Source: CBFDBF01 sp050304615
Lineage (GTDB): Bacteria; Pseudomonadota; Gammaproteobacteria; Chromatiales; Chromatiaceae
Direction: 5' to 3'
DNA: 64,000 nt
Assembly: GCA_050304615.1 (NCBI GenBank)
Contig: JBNLDW010000003.1
Span: 80,191 to 144,190, forward strand
The notes beneath the pieces were generated by a model. That model was given only the letters and a program-made list of their open reading frames with translations, had not been told where the DNA came from and did not search any database. A program made the translations under genes and the position numbers. Below are positions 1 through 8,584 of the stretch, in pieces; the stretch's first letter is position 1, and the number at the start of each line of letters is the position of its first letter.

Positions 1-103
1 CCTCCAAGTTCGTTCCGTTGCCTGCTAAACTGTGTCCCCAGGATCGGCTCCCCGCTCCTATCCGTGAAGATCATTGGTTCGTTACCCGCAGGAGAGAGAC
101 ACC

Positions 104-1465
104 GTGTCTATCCAGGCTGCCGACAATAAGCATGAGACCCGCATGCAGAGGTTGCAGGCACTGCTAGATAGTGGCGCCCTAAAACAATCCGGTCACCTGC
201 TAAATAGCCTTAGACCAGGCGAGATCGCGCATCTTCTAGAGGGGCTGCCTATCGCCGAGCGTGAGATCGTCTGGAATCTGGTCAACGAGGAGAACGACGG
301 TGAGGTGCTGATGGAGCTGGCCGATGATGTGCGGGCCGACCTCATTAGCCGGATGAAGCAGGATGAGGTGGTTGCAGTCAGTGAGGGGCTGGACACCGAT
401 GACCTGGCCGACTTGATCCAAGAGCTTCCTCACTACATCACCACCCAGATCCTCGACTCCCTGGACACACAAAACCGGCAGAGGGTGGAGACCGCCCTCT
501 CCTTTCCCGAGGATACTGCTGGCGGCCTGATGAATCCGGACACGATCACCATCCGCCCGGAGGTGACCCTGGATGCAGTAATCCGCTACCTGCGGCTAAT
601 CAAGGATAGGGTTCCGCCACACACCGATAGCCTGATCGTGGTAAACAGGGAAGAGCGATATCTGGGAATGCTCTCTCTAACCAATCTGGTAACCAATGAC
701 CCTACAAACATCGTGGCCGAGGTGATGTCGCTAGATATCAAGCCGATCCCAGCTACCTGGGAGGATAACAAGGTGGCCAATCGCTTCGAGCAACATGATC
801 TCCTCTCCGCCCCGGTGGTAGATGATGACGGCAAGCTGCTGGGTCGCATCACCGTGGATGATGTGGTCGACCTGATTCGTGAAGAGGGCGAACACGCCTT
901 CATGGGACAGGCTGGTCTATCGGAAGATGAGGATATGTTTGCTCCGATCATGGTCAGTGCCAGACGCCGCGCGCTCTGGCTAGGGGTGAACCTGATTACC
1001 GCCTTTCTTGCCTCCTGGGTGATCGGACAGTTTGAGGCAACTATAGAAAAGATTGTAGCCCTGGCTGTGCTGATGCCTATCGTTGCCAGCATGGGCGGTA
1101 TCGCCGGTAGCCAGACCCTCACACTCACCATTCGCGGCATCGCCCTAGGCCAGCTCTCCAGCAAGAATGCGCGGCAACTCCTGTTTAAGGAGATGGCGGT
1201 AGGTGTGTTTAATGGTCTTATATGGGCGGTGGTGGTGGCAGTTATCGCCGGACTCTGGTTTGAAAGTACAGATCTCGCCCTGCTGATTGCCGCCGCTATG
1301 GCCATCAACCTGATGTTTGCCGCCTCTACTGGCGCTATCCTACCGCGGCTGCTGAAGAAGTTAGGGATCGACCCAGCACTAGCTGGAGGCGTCCTCTTGA
1401 CCACGGTCACAGATATCGTGGGCTTCCTCGCCTTTCTTGGTCTCGCCACCATCTTTCTGATGTAA
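104..1465 (+). CDS. mgtE: Magnesium transporter MgtE
   Basis: Inner-membrane Mg2+ channel/transporter of the MgtE family. The 453-residue product has the usual order: an acidic helical N domain (about residues 15-125), two CBS domains (about 130-250; the stretch around AGGLMNPD begins the first) and a C-terminal block of about five membrane helices (from about 285) with the typical glycine-rich MGGIAGSQ motif. I chose the GTG at 104 because GGAGAG lies just upstream. The TTG at 74 in the same frame would add ten residues without a visible ribosome site. The next gene starts ten bases after the stop, so it may head an operon with the ABC genes. The family is known to gate on cytoplasmic Mg2+ through the N and CBS domains. 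Confidence 0.95.
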   Translation: MSIQAADNKHETRMQRLQALLDSGALKQSGHLLNSLRPGEIAHLLEGLPIAEREIVWNLVNEENDGEVLMELADDVRADLISRMKQDEVVAVSEGLDTDDLADLIQELPHYITTQILDSLDTQNRQRVETALSFPEDTAGGLMNPDTITIRPEVTLDAVIRYLRLIKDRVPPHTDSLIVVNREERYLGMLSLTNLVTNDPTNIVAEVMSLDIKPIPATWEDNKVANRFEQHDLLSAPVVDDDGKLLGRITVDDVVDLIREEGEHAFMGQAGLSEDEDMFAPIMVSARRRALWLGVNLITAFLASWVIGQFEATIEKIVALAVLMPIVASMGGIAGSQTLTLTIRGIALGQLSSKNARQLLFKEMAVGVFNGLIWAVVVAVIAGLWFESTDLALLIAAAMAINLMFAASTGAILPRLLKKLGIDPALAGGVLLTTVTDIVGFLAFLGLATIFLM

Positions 1466-1474
1466 ACTGTCCCG

Positions 1475-2398
1475 ATGTCAGCATTGATCAAGATAGACAA
1501 TCTCTCCCGCTATTATGGTGACCTCTGTGCAGTCAACGATGTCAGCTTCGAGCTTGAACGGGGAGAGATACTAGGTTTTCTTGGACCCAATGGCGCGGGT
1601 AAATCTACCACTATGCAGATGATCGCTGGCGGTCTGGCTCCCAGCAGCGGTAGCATCCAGCTAAATGGCATTGACCTGCTGCAACATCCAGCCAAGGCAA
1701 AACAGCACCTCGGTTATCTACCGGAACAACCGCCACTCTATACCGATCTGACCGTAAATGAGTATCTACGCTTTTGTGCCCGACTACAGCAACTGCCTAG
1801 CAGAGAGGTGACGGTCGCCGTAGAACGGGTAAAGGAGCGTTGCGGCCTGGGACCAGACGGTGGCCGCCTGATAGCCAACCTCTCCAAAGGCTACCGCCAG
1901 CGGGTAGGTATAGCCCAGGCACTGATCCACGATCCAGATACCATCATCCTGGATGAGCCTACCAGTGGTCTTGACCCCAACCAGATCAGAGAGATCCGCC
2001 AACTAATAAAACAGCTGGGCGAAGAACACGGAATACTGCTCTCCACCCACATCCTGCCGGAGGTAGAGGCTGTCTGCGACCGCGTACTTATCCTGCATAA
2101 GGGCCACCTGGTATTTAGCGATAGCGTGACTGGACTAAACCACAGCAGCGCCACACCGCATCTATTAATAACCCTGGCGCGACCACCGCAGCAGCAGGAG
2201 CTGGAACAGCTGTCTGGGGTCGCCGCAGTAGAACCGCTCACACCGGGCCGCTACCGACTCCTGCTGAATAGCATCGAGGCCACCGAGGGGATTGCCGAAC
2301 AGAGTATCAACAAAGGCTGGGGGCTGTGTGAGCTTACCCCAGATAGGCATGGCCTGGAGCAAACCTTTACCCAACTGACCACTGCGGAGGCGGGATAA
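1475..2398 (+). CDS. ABC transporter ATP-binding protein, GldA/NatA-like
   Basis: ATPase subunit of an ABC-2 type exporter (307 residues). Walker A GPNGAGKST is at residues 37-45, followed by the signature LSKGYRQR, Walker B with IILDEPTSGLD, and the switch His in LLSTHILPEVE. The C-terminal 80 residues form the extra domain typical of GldA/CcmA-like ATPases. The gene lies ten bases after mgtE and one base before the permease gene, so the following four genes are almost certainly co-transcribed. The substrate is unknown. The closest named relatives are the gliding-motility GldA proteins, but such sets also occur in non-gliding Proteobacteria. Confidence 0.9.
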   Translation: MSALIKIDNLSRYYGDLCAVNDVSFELERGEILGFLGPNGAGKSTTMQMIAGGLAPSSGSIQLNGIDLLQHPAKAKQHLGYLPEQPPLYTDLTVNEYLRFCARLQQLPSREVTVAVERVKERCGLGPDGGRLIANLSKGYRQRVGIAQALIHDPDTIILDEPTSGLDPNQIREIRQLIKQLGEEHGILLSTHILPEVEAVCDRVLILHKGHLVFSDSVTGLNHSSATPHLLITLARPPQQQELEQLSGVAAVEPLTPGRYRLLLNSIEATEGIAEQSINKGWGLCELTPDRHGLEQTFTQLTTAEAG

Positions 2399-2399
2399 G

Positions 2400-3149
2400 A
2401 TGTTGGCAATCGCCGCACGTGAACTGCGCAGCCTGTTTCTATCGCCTCTGGCCTGGATCCTGCTGGCAGTGATGCAGCTGATCATTGCCTGGCTATTCCT
2501 GGTGCAGCTGGAGCAGTTTCTTGAGCTGCAACCGCGACTGGCTGGCCTGGCTGGAGCGCCTGGGGTCACCGATCTGGTGGTCGCTCCACTGCTCGACAGC
2601 GCAGCCCTGATCGCCATGCTGTTGATCCCCATGCTTACTATGCGTCTACTCAGTGAGGAGTACCGCAGCAATACCTTTACCCTGCTCCTCGCCTCACCGG
2701 TATCGTTGACCCAAATCATTCTCGGCAAGTATCTGGCACTGCTAGGCATCCTCGCCTGCATGCTGTTACTGACCGCCCTGATGCCGCTCTCTCTGCTCTT
2801 TGGCAGTGATCTGGATATGGGTAAGCTGGCGTCCGGTCTGCTTGGCCTGGGACTGAATCTGGCAACCTTTGGTGCCATCGGCCTGTTTCTCTCCAGCCTA
2901 ACAGCCAGACCTGCAGTGGCCGCCACTGCGACCTACGGCCTGCTGCTGTTTCTCTGGATTTTGAACCTAGCAGCCAACTCTGGGGAAGGTGGCAGTGCAC
3001 TGTTTGCCTGGCTCTCACCGGTAGCCCATGTTCGCCAGCTCCTCTCCGGTCTGGTGCAGAGTTCTGATCTACTCTACTTCCTACTAATGATCGGTGCCTC
3101 TCTGCTGCTCTCCATCCATCGGCTAGAGAGCCGCCGCACCCTAGGGTAA
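2400..3149 (+). CDS. ABC-2 type permease, GldF-like
   Basis: Integral membrane subunit (249 residues) with about six hydrophobic helices (roughly residues 15-35, 55-85, 100-135, 140-165, 170-195 and 220-240). The internal segment MRLLSEEYRSNTFTLLLASP is the characteristic cytoplasmic loop of ABC-2 permeases of the GldF/NosY kind. It starts one base after the stop of the ATPase gene and is followed after four bases by the GldG-like gene. It probably pairs with the ATPase at 1475 and the auxiliary protein at 3154. Confidence 0.88.
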   Translation: MLAIAARELRSLFLSPLAWILLAVMQLIIAWLFLVQLEQFLELQPRLAGLAGAPGVTDLVVAPLLDSAALIAMLLIPMLTMRLLSEEYRSNTFTLLLASPVSLTQIILGKYLALLGILACMLLLTALMPLSLLFGSDLDMGKLASGLLGLGLNLATFGAIGLFLSSLTARPAVAATATYGLLLFLWILNLAANSGEGGSALFAWLSPVAHVRQLLSGLVQSSDLLYFLLMIGASLLLSIHRLESRRTLG

Positions 3150-3153
3150 GAGC

Positions 3154-4500
3154 ATGCAATCCGGCAAACAGAACCGTCTACCACAACGCCTGCAGGGAGC
3201 ACTCTTCTACCTGCTATTTGCAGTAGGCGTGGGGCTGGCCGGTTGGCTCAGCCACCACTACTCCAGCAGTTGGGACTGGAGCGCGGGGGGACGCAACAGT
3301 CTGAGCAGCGCCAGTCAGGCACTCCTGGCTCGGCTAGAGGCCCCCTTGCAGATCACCTCATTCAGCCCAGAGATGCCGCAACTGCGACACCAGATCAGCG
3401 ACGTTATCGAGCGCTACCGTCGCTACCGGCCAGATATTGAGTTTGATTTCATCAACCCCGATACCAATCCAGACCTGGTACGACAACTGGGTATCCAGGT
3501 CACCGGGGAACTGCGACTGGTATATAAGGGGCGTTCGGAGAATCTCAGCACTATAGATGAAGAGAGCCTGAGCAACGCCATCCAGCGGCTAATGCAGCAG
3601 CAGGAACGATGGATCAGCGCCATAACAGGCCATGGTGAACGCAGCCTCGACGGCAAGGCCAACCACGACCTTGGGGGGTTCGGTGAGGAATTGCAACGCA
3701 AGGGATATCAGGTTCACTCGCTTGAGCTGGCCAGCGCCGTAGAGATACCAGATAACACCTCCCTGCTGGTGCTTGCCGACCCCCAGGTGGATTATCGCCC
3801 GGGTGAGATAAAACAGATCAGCCAGTATCTAGAGGATGGGGGCAACCTGCTGTGGATGCTCGATCCAGGCCCCATGCATGGGCTGGAGTCGGTGGCCAAA
3901 CTGCTCGGCCTGAAGGCCCTGCCGGGCATTGTTGTAGATGCCAATGCCGCCGCCCTCGGTCTGGATAGCCCGGCAATCGCCCTGGTACCTAAATATCCTG
4001 CACACCCCATCACCAACAATTTTGAACTGGTCACCATCTACCCCCATACCACGGCGCTACAGGTAGCGGAGAGCGATGAGTGGCAATCCACTCCCCTGCT
4101 CAACACCCTTTCCCGCTCCTGGAACGAGACCGGCCCACTGCAAGGTGAGGTGGAGCGCGACGAGAAGCTGGGTGAACAGGCGGGACCGCTCAGCATTGGC
4201 ATTGCCATGAGCCGAGAGAAAAATGGGAGAGAGCAGCGGATACTGCTCTTGGGTGATAGCGACTTTCTTGCCAATGCCTACCTCGGTAACGGTGGTAATC
4301 TGCAACTGGGTCTAAATATGTTCCGCTGGCTGGCTGGAGATGACAAACTAATGAATATCCCGGCCCGTACTGCCCCTGACCGCACCCTCACGCTCTCTAC
4401 TACGGCCAGTGCAGTCATCAGTTTAGGATTCCTGTTTATGCTACCAATACTCCTGCTGTCCACCGGTCTGCTGGTATGGTGGCGCAGGCGAAACCTGTGA
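3154..4500 (+). CDS. GldG-like ABC transport auxiliary protein
   Basis: Protein of 448 residues with one N-terminal helix (about 17-35), a large extracytoplasmic part and one C-terminal helix (about 418-440) followed by WWRRRNL. The extracytoplasmic part starts with LSSASQALLARLEAPLQITSF-type sequence, the mark of the GldG/ABC_transp_aux family, and contains a GATase-like fold region (NLLWMLDPGP, LLLGDSDF). Such proteins sit next to GldA/GldF homologues and are thought to form part of the exporter. It is followed one base later by the DUF4340 gene. Confidence 0.85.
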   Translation: MQSGKQNRLPQRLQGALFYLLFAVGVGLAGWLSHHYSSSWDWSAGGRNSLSSASQALLARLEAPLQITSFSPEMPQLRHQISDVIERYRRYRPDIEFDFINPDTNPDLVRQLGIQVTGELRLVYKGRSENLSTIDEESLSNAIQRLMQQQERWISAITGHGERSLDGKANHDLGGFGEELQRKGYQVHSLELASAVEIPDNTSLLVLADPQVDYRPGEIKQISQYLEDGGNLLWMLDPGPMHGLESVAKLLGLKALPGIVVDANAAALGLDSPAIALVPKYPAHPITNNFELVTIYPHTTALQVAESDEWQSTPLLNTLSRSWNETGPLQGEVERDEKLGEQAGPLSIGIAMSREKNGREQRILLLGDSDFLANAYLGNGGNLQLGLNMFRWLAGDDKLMNIPARTAPDRTLTLSTTASAVISLGFLFMLPILLLSTGLLVWWRRRNL

Positions 4501-4501
4501 G

Positions 4502-5350
4502 ATGAGACGCCAGACCTTGCTCAACCTGCTCTCGCTGGCCGTGGTGGTGGTGCTCTCAGTGGCCGTCTGGCTGACACCAGATGAGACCACACCAACGGCT
4601 AGACTTGCGCTCACCCCCCTACAGCCACAACAGATAAACTCTATCAAGATCAGCAACAGTCACGGCGAGATAGAGCTACAACGAAATGCGGATGGTTGGC
4701 AGATAACCGAACCCCATATGCTCCCTGCCAATTCCCCACGAATAGAACAACTACTGAACATAGCTGGCGCAGAGAGCCTGCAGCACTTTCCTGCGCCCCC
4801 AGACAAGTTGGCCGAGTTTGGCCTACAACAACCACAGGCCACCATCCAACTCGGACCGTATCGTATCCTGATGGGCGGCACCAACCCGATAACCCACCAG
4901 CGCTACCTGCGTATCGACGATACCATTCATCTGATAAAAGATCGCTTTCCGCACCACCTTATGGCATCTCCTGCCGAGTTTGTGGCACTGGAAATACTAC
5001 CGCCAGGACGCCAACTAGAGGCCATCCGCACCCCTGACTGGAGCATCTCCAAGGGACAGCACGGCAAGCTACAGCTGGAGCCACCCCAGGAGGGCCTCTC
5101 CATGGATGATCTAAACCGCAAGATCACACAGTGGCAACACGCCCAGGCCACAACCGTCATCCCCCTGTTGCAGGCCGAACCGATAGGTGAATTGGCGCTG
5201 ATTACTAAGGATAGCGCCGAACCACTCCTATTTAAGCTGGTAAAGAGAGAGGAAGAAACCCTGCTATGGCGACCCAAACTGGGCCTCGCCTACCGCCTGC
5301 CGGCAGCCACCAACCTACTAACCCCGCCTGCCAGCGGCGAGACCCCCTAA
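4502..5350 (+). CDS. DUF4340-type protein of the Gld-like ABC cluster
   Basis: Protein of 282 residues with one N-terminal membrane helix (about 6-23) and an otherwise exported body, consistent with a periplasmic protein anchored in the inner membrane. The start IKISNSHGEIELQRNADGWQITEP is typical of DUF4340 proteins, which regularly follow GldG-like genes. This one lies one base after the GldG-like gene and one base before mutM. Function unknown; it is probably an accessory part of the exporter. The family call rests on context as much as on sequence. Confidence 0.75.
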   Translation: MRRQTLLNLLSLAVVVVLSVAVWLTPDETTPTARLALTPLQPQQINSIKISNSHGEIELQRNADGWQITEPHMLPANSPRIEQLLNIAGAESLQHFPAPPDKLAEFGLQQPQATIQLGPYRILMGGTNPITHQRYLRIDDTIHLIKDRFPHHLMASPAEFVALEILPPGRQLEAIRTPDWSISKGQHGKLQLEPPQEGLSMDDLNRKITQWQHAQATTVIPLLQAEPIGELALITKDSAEPLLFKLVKREEETLLWRPKLGLAYRLPAATNLLTPPASGETP

Positions 5351-5351
5351 A

Positions 5352-6164
5352 ATGCCTGAACTACCAGAGGTGGAGACCACCCGCCGTGGTATCACCCCGC
5401 ATATCAAGGGAGAGACCGTTCAGCAGGTGGTAATCCGTAATGCAAAGATGCGCTGGCCAGTATCCGGCCAACTCAAAAAGATCTTACCGGGCCAACAGGT
5501 ACAAGCGATAGGGCGGCGGGGAAAGTATCTGTTACTGCAACTTGAGCGAGGAACCTTGATCATCCACCTTGGCATGTCAGGCAGCCTGCGTATCGTGCCA
5601 CCGGATACCGCTCCGGGCAAACATGATCACTTTGACCTACAGTTCAGCAATAAGATTTTGCGGCTGCGCGATCCACGCCGCTTCGGTGCAATAATCTGGA
5701 GCAGCAAACCGCCGGAACAGCATCGACTGTTGCTCCACCTCGGCCCAGAACCGTTTAGCGATGAGTTCAACGGTGACTATCTATACCAACTAGCACGGCG
5801 CCGACACGGCCCGGTGAAGAGCTTCATAATGAACGGCAAGGTGGTAGTCGGGGTGGGTAATATCTACGCCAATGAGGCGCTGTTTCTTGCGGGGATCCAC
5901 CCCAATCGCCCCTGCAACCGCATCTCAAAAGATCGTTATCAACTACTAGTCAAAGAGATTCAGGCAATCCTACACACTGCAATCCAACAGGGTGGAACCA
6001 CCCTACGTGACTTTCGCCAGGAGGATGGACAGCCCGGATACTTCGCCCAGCAGCTGCAGGTCTATGGCAAAGAGGGTGAACCATGCCCCAACTGCGGGAC
6101 AACCATACAACAACAGCGGATCGGCCAACGCGCCAGTTGCTACTGTCCAAGATGTCAGCGCTAA
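5352..6164 (+). CDS. mutM: Formamidopyrimidine-DNA glycosylase
   Basis: Base-excision repair enzyme removing 8-oxoguanine and ring-opened purines, with AP-lyase activity. The mature N terminus PELPEVETTRRG supplies the catalytic Pro2 and Glu3. The lysine of the K-F-x-D/K region and the H2TH segment (VVGVGNIYANEALFLAGI) are present, and the C-terminal zinc finger is complete (CPNCG near residue 244 and CPRC at the end). At 270 residues it has the normal family length. It starts two bases after the DUF4340 gene, so it is likely read from the same transcript. Confidence 0.97.
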   Translation: MPELPEVETTRRGITPHIKGETVQQVVIRNAKMRWPVSGQLKKILPGQQVQAIGRRGKYLLLQLERGTLIIHLGMSGSLRIVPPDTAPGKHDHFDLQFSNKILRLRDPRRFGAIIWSSKPPEQHRLLLHLGPEPFSDEFNGDYLYQLARRRHGPVKSFIMNGKVVVGVGNIYANEALFLAGIHPNRPCNRISKDRYQLLVKEIQAILHTAIQQGGTTLRDFRQEDGQPGYFAQQLQVYGKEGEPCPNCGTTIQQQRIGQRASCYCPRCQR

Positions 6165-6202
6165 ACGGTTATTTACATCGGTAATTAGTTTCGCAACAGC
6201 AT

Positions 6203-6228
6203 GTTGCAGCTTAAAATCAAGCTGCAAC
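6203..6228. repeat. Hairpin downstream of mutM
   Basis: A perfect 10-bp inverted repeat (GTTGCAGCTT / AAGCTGCAAC) with a six-base loop, 40 bases after the mutM stop. It has no T-run, so it is a weak candidate for a terminator and could equally stabilise the 3' end of the message. The 17 bases just upstream (CGGTAATTAGTTTCGCA, from about 6177) recur near 15325. Confidence 0.6.
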
Positions 6229-6279
6229 ACTATTAAACTATAGGAAGGCATACAACAGCAGTTTTACTAGGAGGATGTA

Positions 6280-6489
6280 ATGGGAATATTTGTTGGACTC
6301 AGCATGGGGGTGCTCATTCTCTATGCGATCATATGGCTGCTGCCACTTCTTTTGATCCTTGGCTCTAGCAAGACATCTGGGAGTGAAAAGCTCTTCTGGC
6401 TGCTGGCGGTACTGTTTGTCTCATGGTTCGCCTGGATCTTCTACATGCTGTTGGCCCCGATCGGGGTTACCAGGGAGAACGAAAGATAA
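6280..6489 (+). CDS. Small two-helix membrane protein
   Basis: A 69-residue protein with two hydrophobic helices (about 3-28 and 38-60) separated by a short polar loop containing SSKTSGSEK. A strong ribosome site AGGAGG lies seven bases before the ATG, which supports translation. The pattern resembles the short PLDc_N-like membrane proteins, but that is only a resemblance. It stands alone between mutM and a convergent gene. Function unknown. Confidence 0.65.
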   Translation: MGIFVGLSMGVLILYAIIWLLPLLLILGSSKTSGSEKLFWLLAVLFVSWFAWIFYMLLAPIGVTRENER

Positions 6490-6502
6490 ACACTATCCAA
6501 CC

Positions 6503-6961
6503 TCAATAGCTGAACTTCTCCACCACCTCATAACCGTAATCCTCTACCCAGCCCCAGGTGTAGCTCTGTAGATCATACAGGGCCGCATGTTGCGCCGCCT
6601 CGAATGAGCGCTGATCAAAACCGCAGCCGTAGCTGGTTCTTGGCTTGCCGCGCACCGTTGTATACTCACTCTTGATCACCACCACATAGGCGTGGGGCAA
6701 CTCCGTATTGGCCTGTGGATGGACCCCGACATAACGACCACTATAGCCATTCTCCAGCAGGTACTGCTCAGCCTTATTAACGGCGCTCAGCGCAGTCTCC
6801 TCAGGTCCGGTCACCACCTTTACGGCAAGTGAGTTACCCAGTTTTTTGGCCACCACGCAGCCACCTCCAGCACTGCTGCCGGTAGCCAGTAGCAGCAGAA
6901 GCAGCCCAATAGATGAGACCACCACCCCTCTATTAACAGAACAGTGCTGCATGGATGCCAC
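6503..6961 (-). CDS. Exported hypothetical protein
   Basis: A 152-residue protein starting with a hydrophobic export segment (about residues 13-32) followed by GGGC, which is only a poor fit to a lipobox. The exported part has a compact alpha/beta look with YLLENGYSGRYVGVHPQ and ends in a tryptophan-rich tail (SYTWGWVEDYGYEV). Either ATG, at 6961 or three codons later, could be the start. I do not recognise the family. It converges with the small gene at 6280. Confidence 0.55.
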   Translation of the reverse strand: MASMQHCSVNRGVVVSSIGLLLLLLATGSSAGGGCVVAKKLGNSLAVKVVTGPEETALSAVNKAEQYLLENGYSGRYVGVHPQANTELPHAYVVVIKSEYTTVRGKPRTSYGCGFDQRSFEAAQHAALYDLQSYTWGWVEDYGYEVVEKFSY

Positions 6962-7063
6962 CTCATCAAAGATAAAAACTTACCGCCCTGTAAAAAGGCT
7001 AGGTGCTGCGACATGGGGTGTCAAGGTAGACGGCTTAATAGGCCATGGCCAGTTCCACAGTAC

Positions 7064-7095
7064 CCAAAAAAGAAGGGCCCCTATATGGGGCCCAT
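7064..7095 (-). terminator. Rho-independent terminator of the ferredoxin gene
   Basis: Read on the minus strand, a GGGCCCC / GGGGCCC stem with a five-base loop is followed by TTCTTTTTT. It lies 35 bases downstream of the ferredoxin stop codon. Stem and T-run are both seen directly. Confidence 0.85.
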
Positions 7096-7129
7096 CCTTC
7101 ATCTATATATCAGCCAGCAACGAGCAATA

Positions 7130-7375
7130 TCAAGCACTCAAAGCCTCAAACTTGGCCTGTAGCTCTTCTTCACTCTCTACGTTGTCTGGGTCCTTAAGGA
7201 TACAATCTACCGGGCATACCTCGACACACTGCGGCTCGTCGAAATGACCTACGCACTCGGTACAAAGAGCAGGGTTAATCACGTAGATCTCATCACCCTC
7301 GCTGATTGCATCATTCGGGCACTCAGGGACACATACATCACAGCTGATGCACTCATCGGTAATCATTAAAGACAT
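7130..7375 (-). CDS. 2[4Fe-4S] ferredoxin, YfhL/Allochromatium type
   Basis: An 81-residue electron carrier. The first cluster motif has Cys9, Cys12, Cys15 and Cys19 (CISCDVCVPEC). The second has Cys38, Cys41, Cys50, Cys54 and Cys58, with an insertion between its second and third cysteines, and a helical acidic tail follows (ESEEELQAKFEAL). That insertion plus tail defines the Alvin-type ferredoxins, known for very low reduction potentials. It lies 50 bases downstream of coaD on the same strand, a common pairing in Gammaproteobacteria, and ends at a clear terminator. The physiological partner is not visible. Confidence 0.93.
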   Translation of the reverse strand: MSLMITDECISCDVCVPECPNDAISEGDEIYVINPALCTECVGHFDEPQCVEVCPVDCILKDPDNVESEEELQAKFEALSA

Positions 7376-7425
7376 ATTATTACTCCTGATTTCAGGGTCG
7401 TGTGACCCAATTTAACAACCTGCTG

Positions 7426-7902
7426 TTAACCTGCCTTCTGTGCTAACGCAGCCGCAACCACCGGATGAACAAAATCCTTTACATCACCACCCAGAGCCGA
7501 AACCTCTTTAACCAGGCTGGATGAAATAAAAGTAAATTGCTCTGCTGGCGTAAGAAACACCGTCTCCACATCCGGCGCCAACCGCCGGTTCATTCCAGCC
7601 AGCTGGAATTCATACTCAAAATCAGATACTGCCCGCAGGCCGCGCAATATCACGCTGGCACCACATTCACGGGTAAAATCCACCAACAGGGTGCCAAACT
7701 CCAGGACCTCAACATTCGGCAGGCCCTGCAACACCTCGCCAGCCAGTTTAACACGTTCCTTCAATCCGAATACCGGGCTTTTCCTAGGGTTTGCGGCTAC
7801 CGCAACCACCACCTTGTCAAACAGCCTTGAGGCACGCTCGATTATATCACTATGTCCGTTGGTAATCGGATCAAAGGTACCTGGATAAATGGCTGTCTGC
7901 AT
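7426..7902 (-). CDS. coaD: Phosphopantetheine adenylyltransferase
   Basis: Penultimate enzyme of coenzyme A synthesis: ATP plus 4'-phosphopantetheine gives dephospho-CoA. The nucleotidyltransferase motif TFDPITNGH is at the N terminus, and the ISSSLVKE motif (cf. ISSxxVKE) is near the C terminus. I take the ATG at 7902 (158 residues, family length) with AGAGAG about ten bases upstream. An in-frame codon at 7944 would add fourteen residues not found in the family and would run into a hairpin at 7933-7951. Confidence 0.95.
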   Translation of the reverse strand: MQTAIYPGTFDPITNGHSDIIERASRLFDKVVVAVAANPRKSPVFGLKERVKLAGEVLQGLPNVEVLEFGTLLVDFTRECGASVILRGLRAVSDFEYEFQLAGMNRRLAPDVETVFLTPAEQFTFISSSLVKEVSALGGDVKDFVHPVVAAALAQKAG

Positions 7903-7932
7903 GAAAAACCGTCTCTCTAAAACAGATTGGTA

Positions 7933-7951
7933 CCTCTGATTCAATCAGAGG
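7933..7951. repeat. Small hairpin between rsmD and coaD
   Basis: Perfect inverted repeat CCTCTGAT-tca-ATCAGAGG. It lies upstream of coaD on the minus strand with no T-run. A closely similar sequence (TGATTTAATCAGAGG) forms the last of the four hairpins between comF and hisG at 25820-25846, so this may be a short dispersed repeat. Confidence 0.5.
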
Positions 7952-8005
7952 CCACATAATATTATCAGATAACCAGCCATTAAATGACAATAGTCATATC
8001 ACCCG

Positions 8006-8584
8006 TCAATTAGTGTAGAGGAAAAATGCCACTTGACCAGCCTTTTTCTCCCGTAACGGCCGCCAACCATCCGGCAAATCAGGCAGCTCATCTGCTGCGT
8101 CCATCTCCAGATAGATTTTTGCCTGCGGCCGCATCCAACCACCCTGCTCCAACAACAGACAGCACTCGCTCAGCAAATCATAACCAAATGGTGGGTCGAG
8201 AAATATAATATCGAAGGGCTGAGCCTCCCGCTGTAGCCATATCCGGCTATCGGCCTGCTCGATCTGAACCTCCTGCTCCAGCCCCAGCATCTCCCTACTC
8301 TGCTGCAACTGCTGTACCGCCGCAGTCGCTTGCTCAATCAGCACTACCCGCGCGGCACCCCGGGAGGCCGCCTCAAACCCCAGCACACCACTCCCGGCAA
8401 ATAGATCAAGGCAAGCCGCCCCCGGAAGATACGGCTGGAGCCAATTAAACAGGGTTTCTCGCACCCGATCACCACTGGGGCGCAATCCCGGTAGATCGGG
8501 AAAGGATATCTTCCGTCCCCGCTGGCTGCCGCCAACAATCCTTATCTGGTTACTCTTTCGCTGCACCCGATTCACTCTCTTCAC
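8006..8584 (-). CDS. rsmD: 16S rRNA (guanine966-N2)-methyltransferase
   Basis: SAM-dependent methyltransferase acting on G966 of 16S rRNA. The SAM site LDLFAGSGVLGFEA and catalytic motif IFLDPPFG are present, as is the N-terminal family signature RIVGGSQRGRKI with RPSGDRVRETLFNWL. At 192 residues it is of family length. Its 5' end overlaps the 3' end of the upstream M16 peptidase gene by about 35 bases, suggesting coupling. rsmD divergent from ftsY (here with the peptidase genes between) is the standard gammaproteobacterial order. Confidence 0.95.
   Translation of the reverse strand: MKRVNRVQRKSNQIRIVGGSQRGRKISFPDLPGLRPSGDRVRETLFNWLQPYLPGAACLDLFAGSGVLGFEAASRGAARVVLIEQATAAVQQLQQSREMLGLEQEVQIEQADSRIWLQREAQPFDIIFLDPPFGYDLLSECCLLLEQGGWMRPQAKIYLEMDAADELPDLPDGWRPLREKKAGQVAFFLYTN

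Noticed and set aside
1..73. 3' end of an upstream gene at the left edge
   Set aside because: One frame reads a few codons to a stop at 26-28 and another stays open into mgtE. Neither gives enough sequence to support a call.
586..1500. Open frame of 304 codons on the minus strand over mgtE
   Set aside because: It is the shadow of mgtE: arginine/serine-rich composition, no ribosome site, and a fully convincing gene on the other strand.
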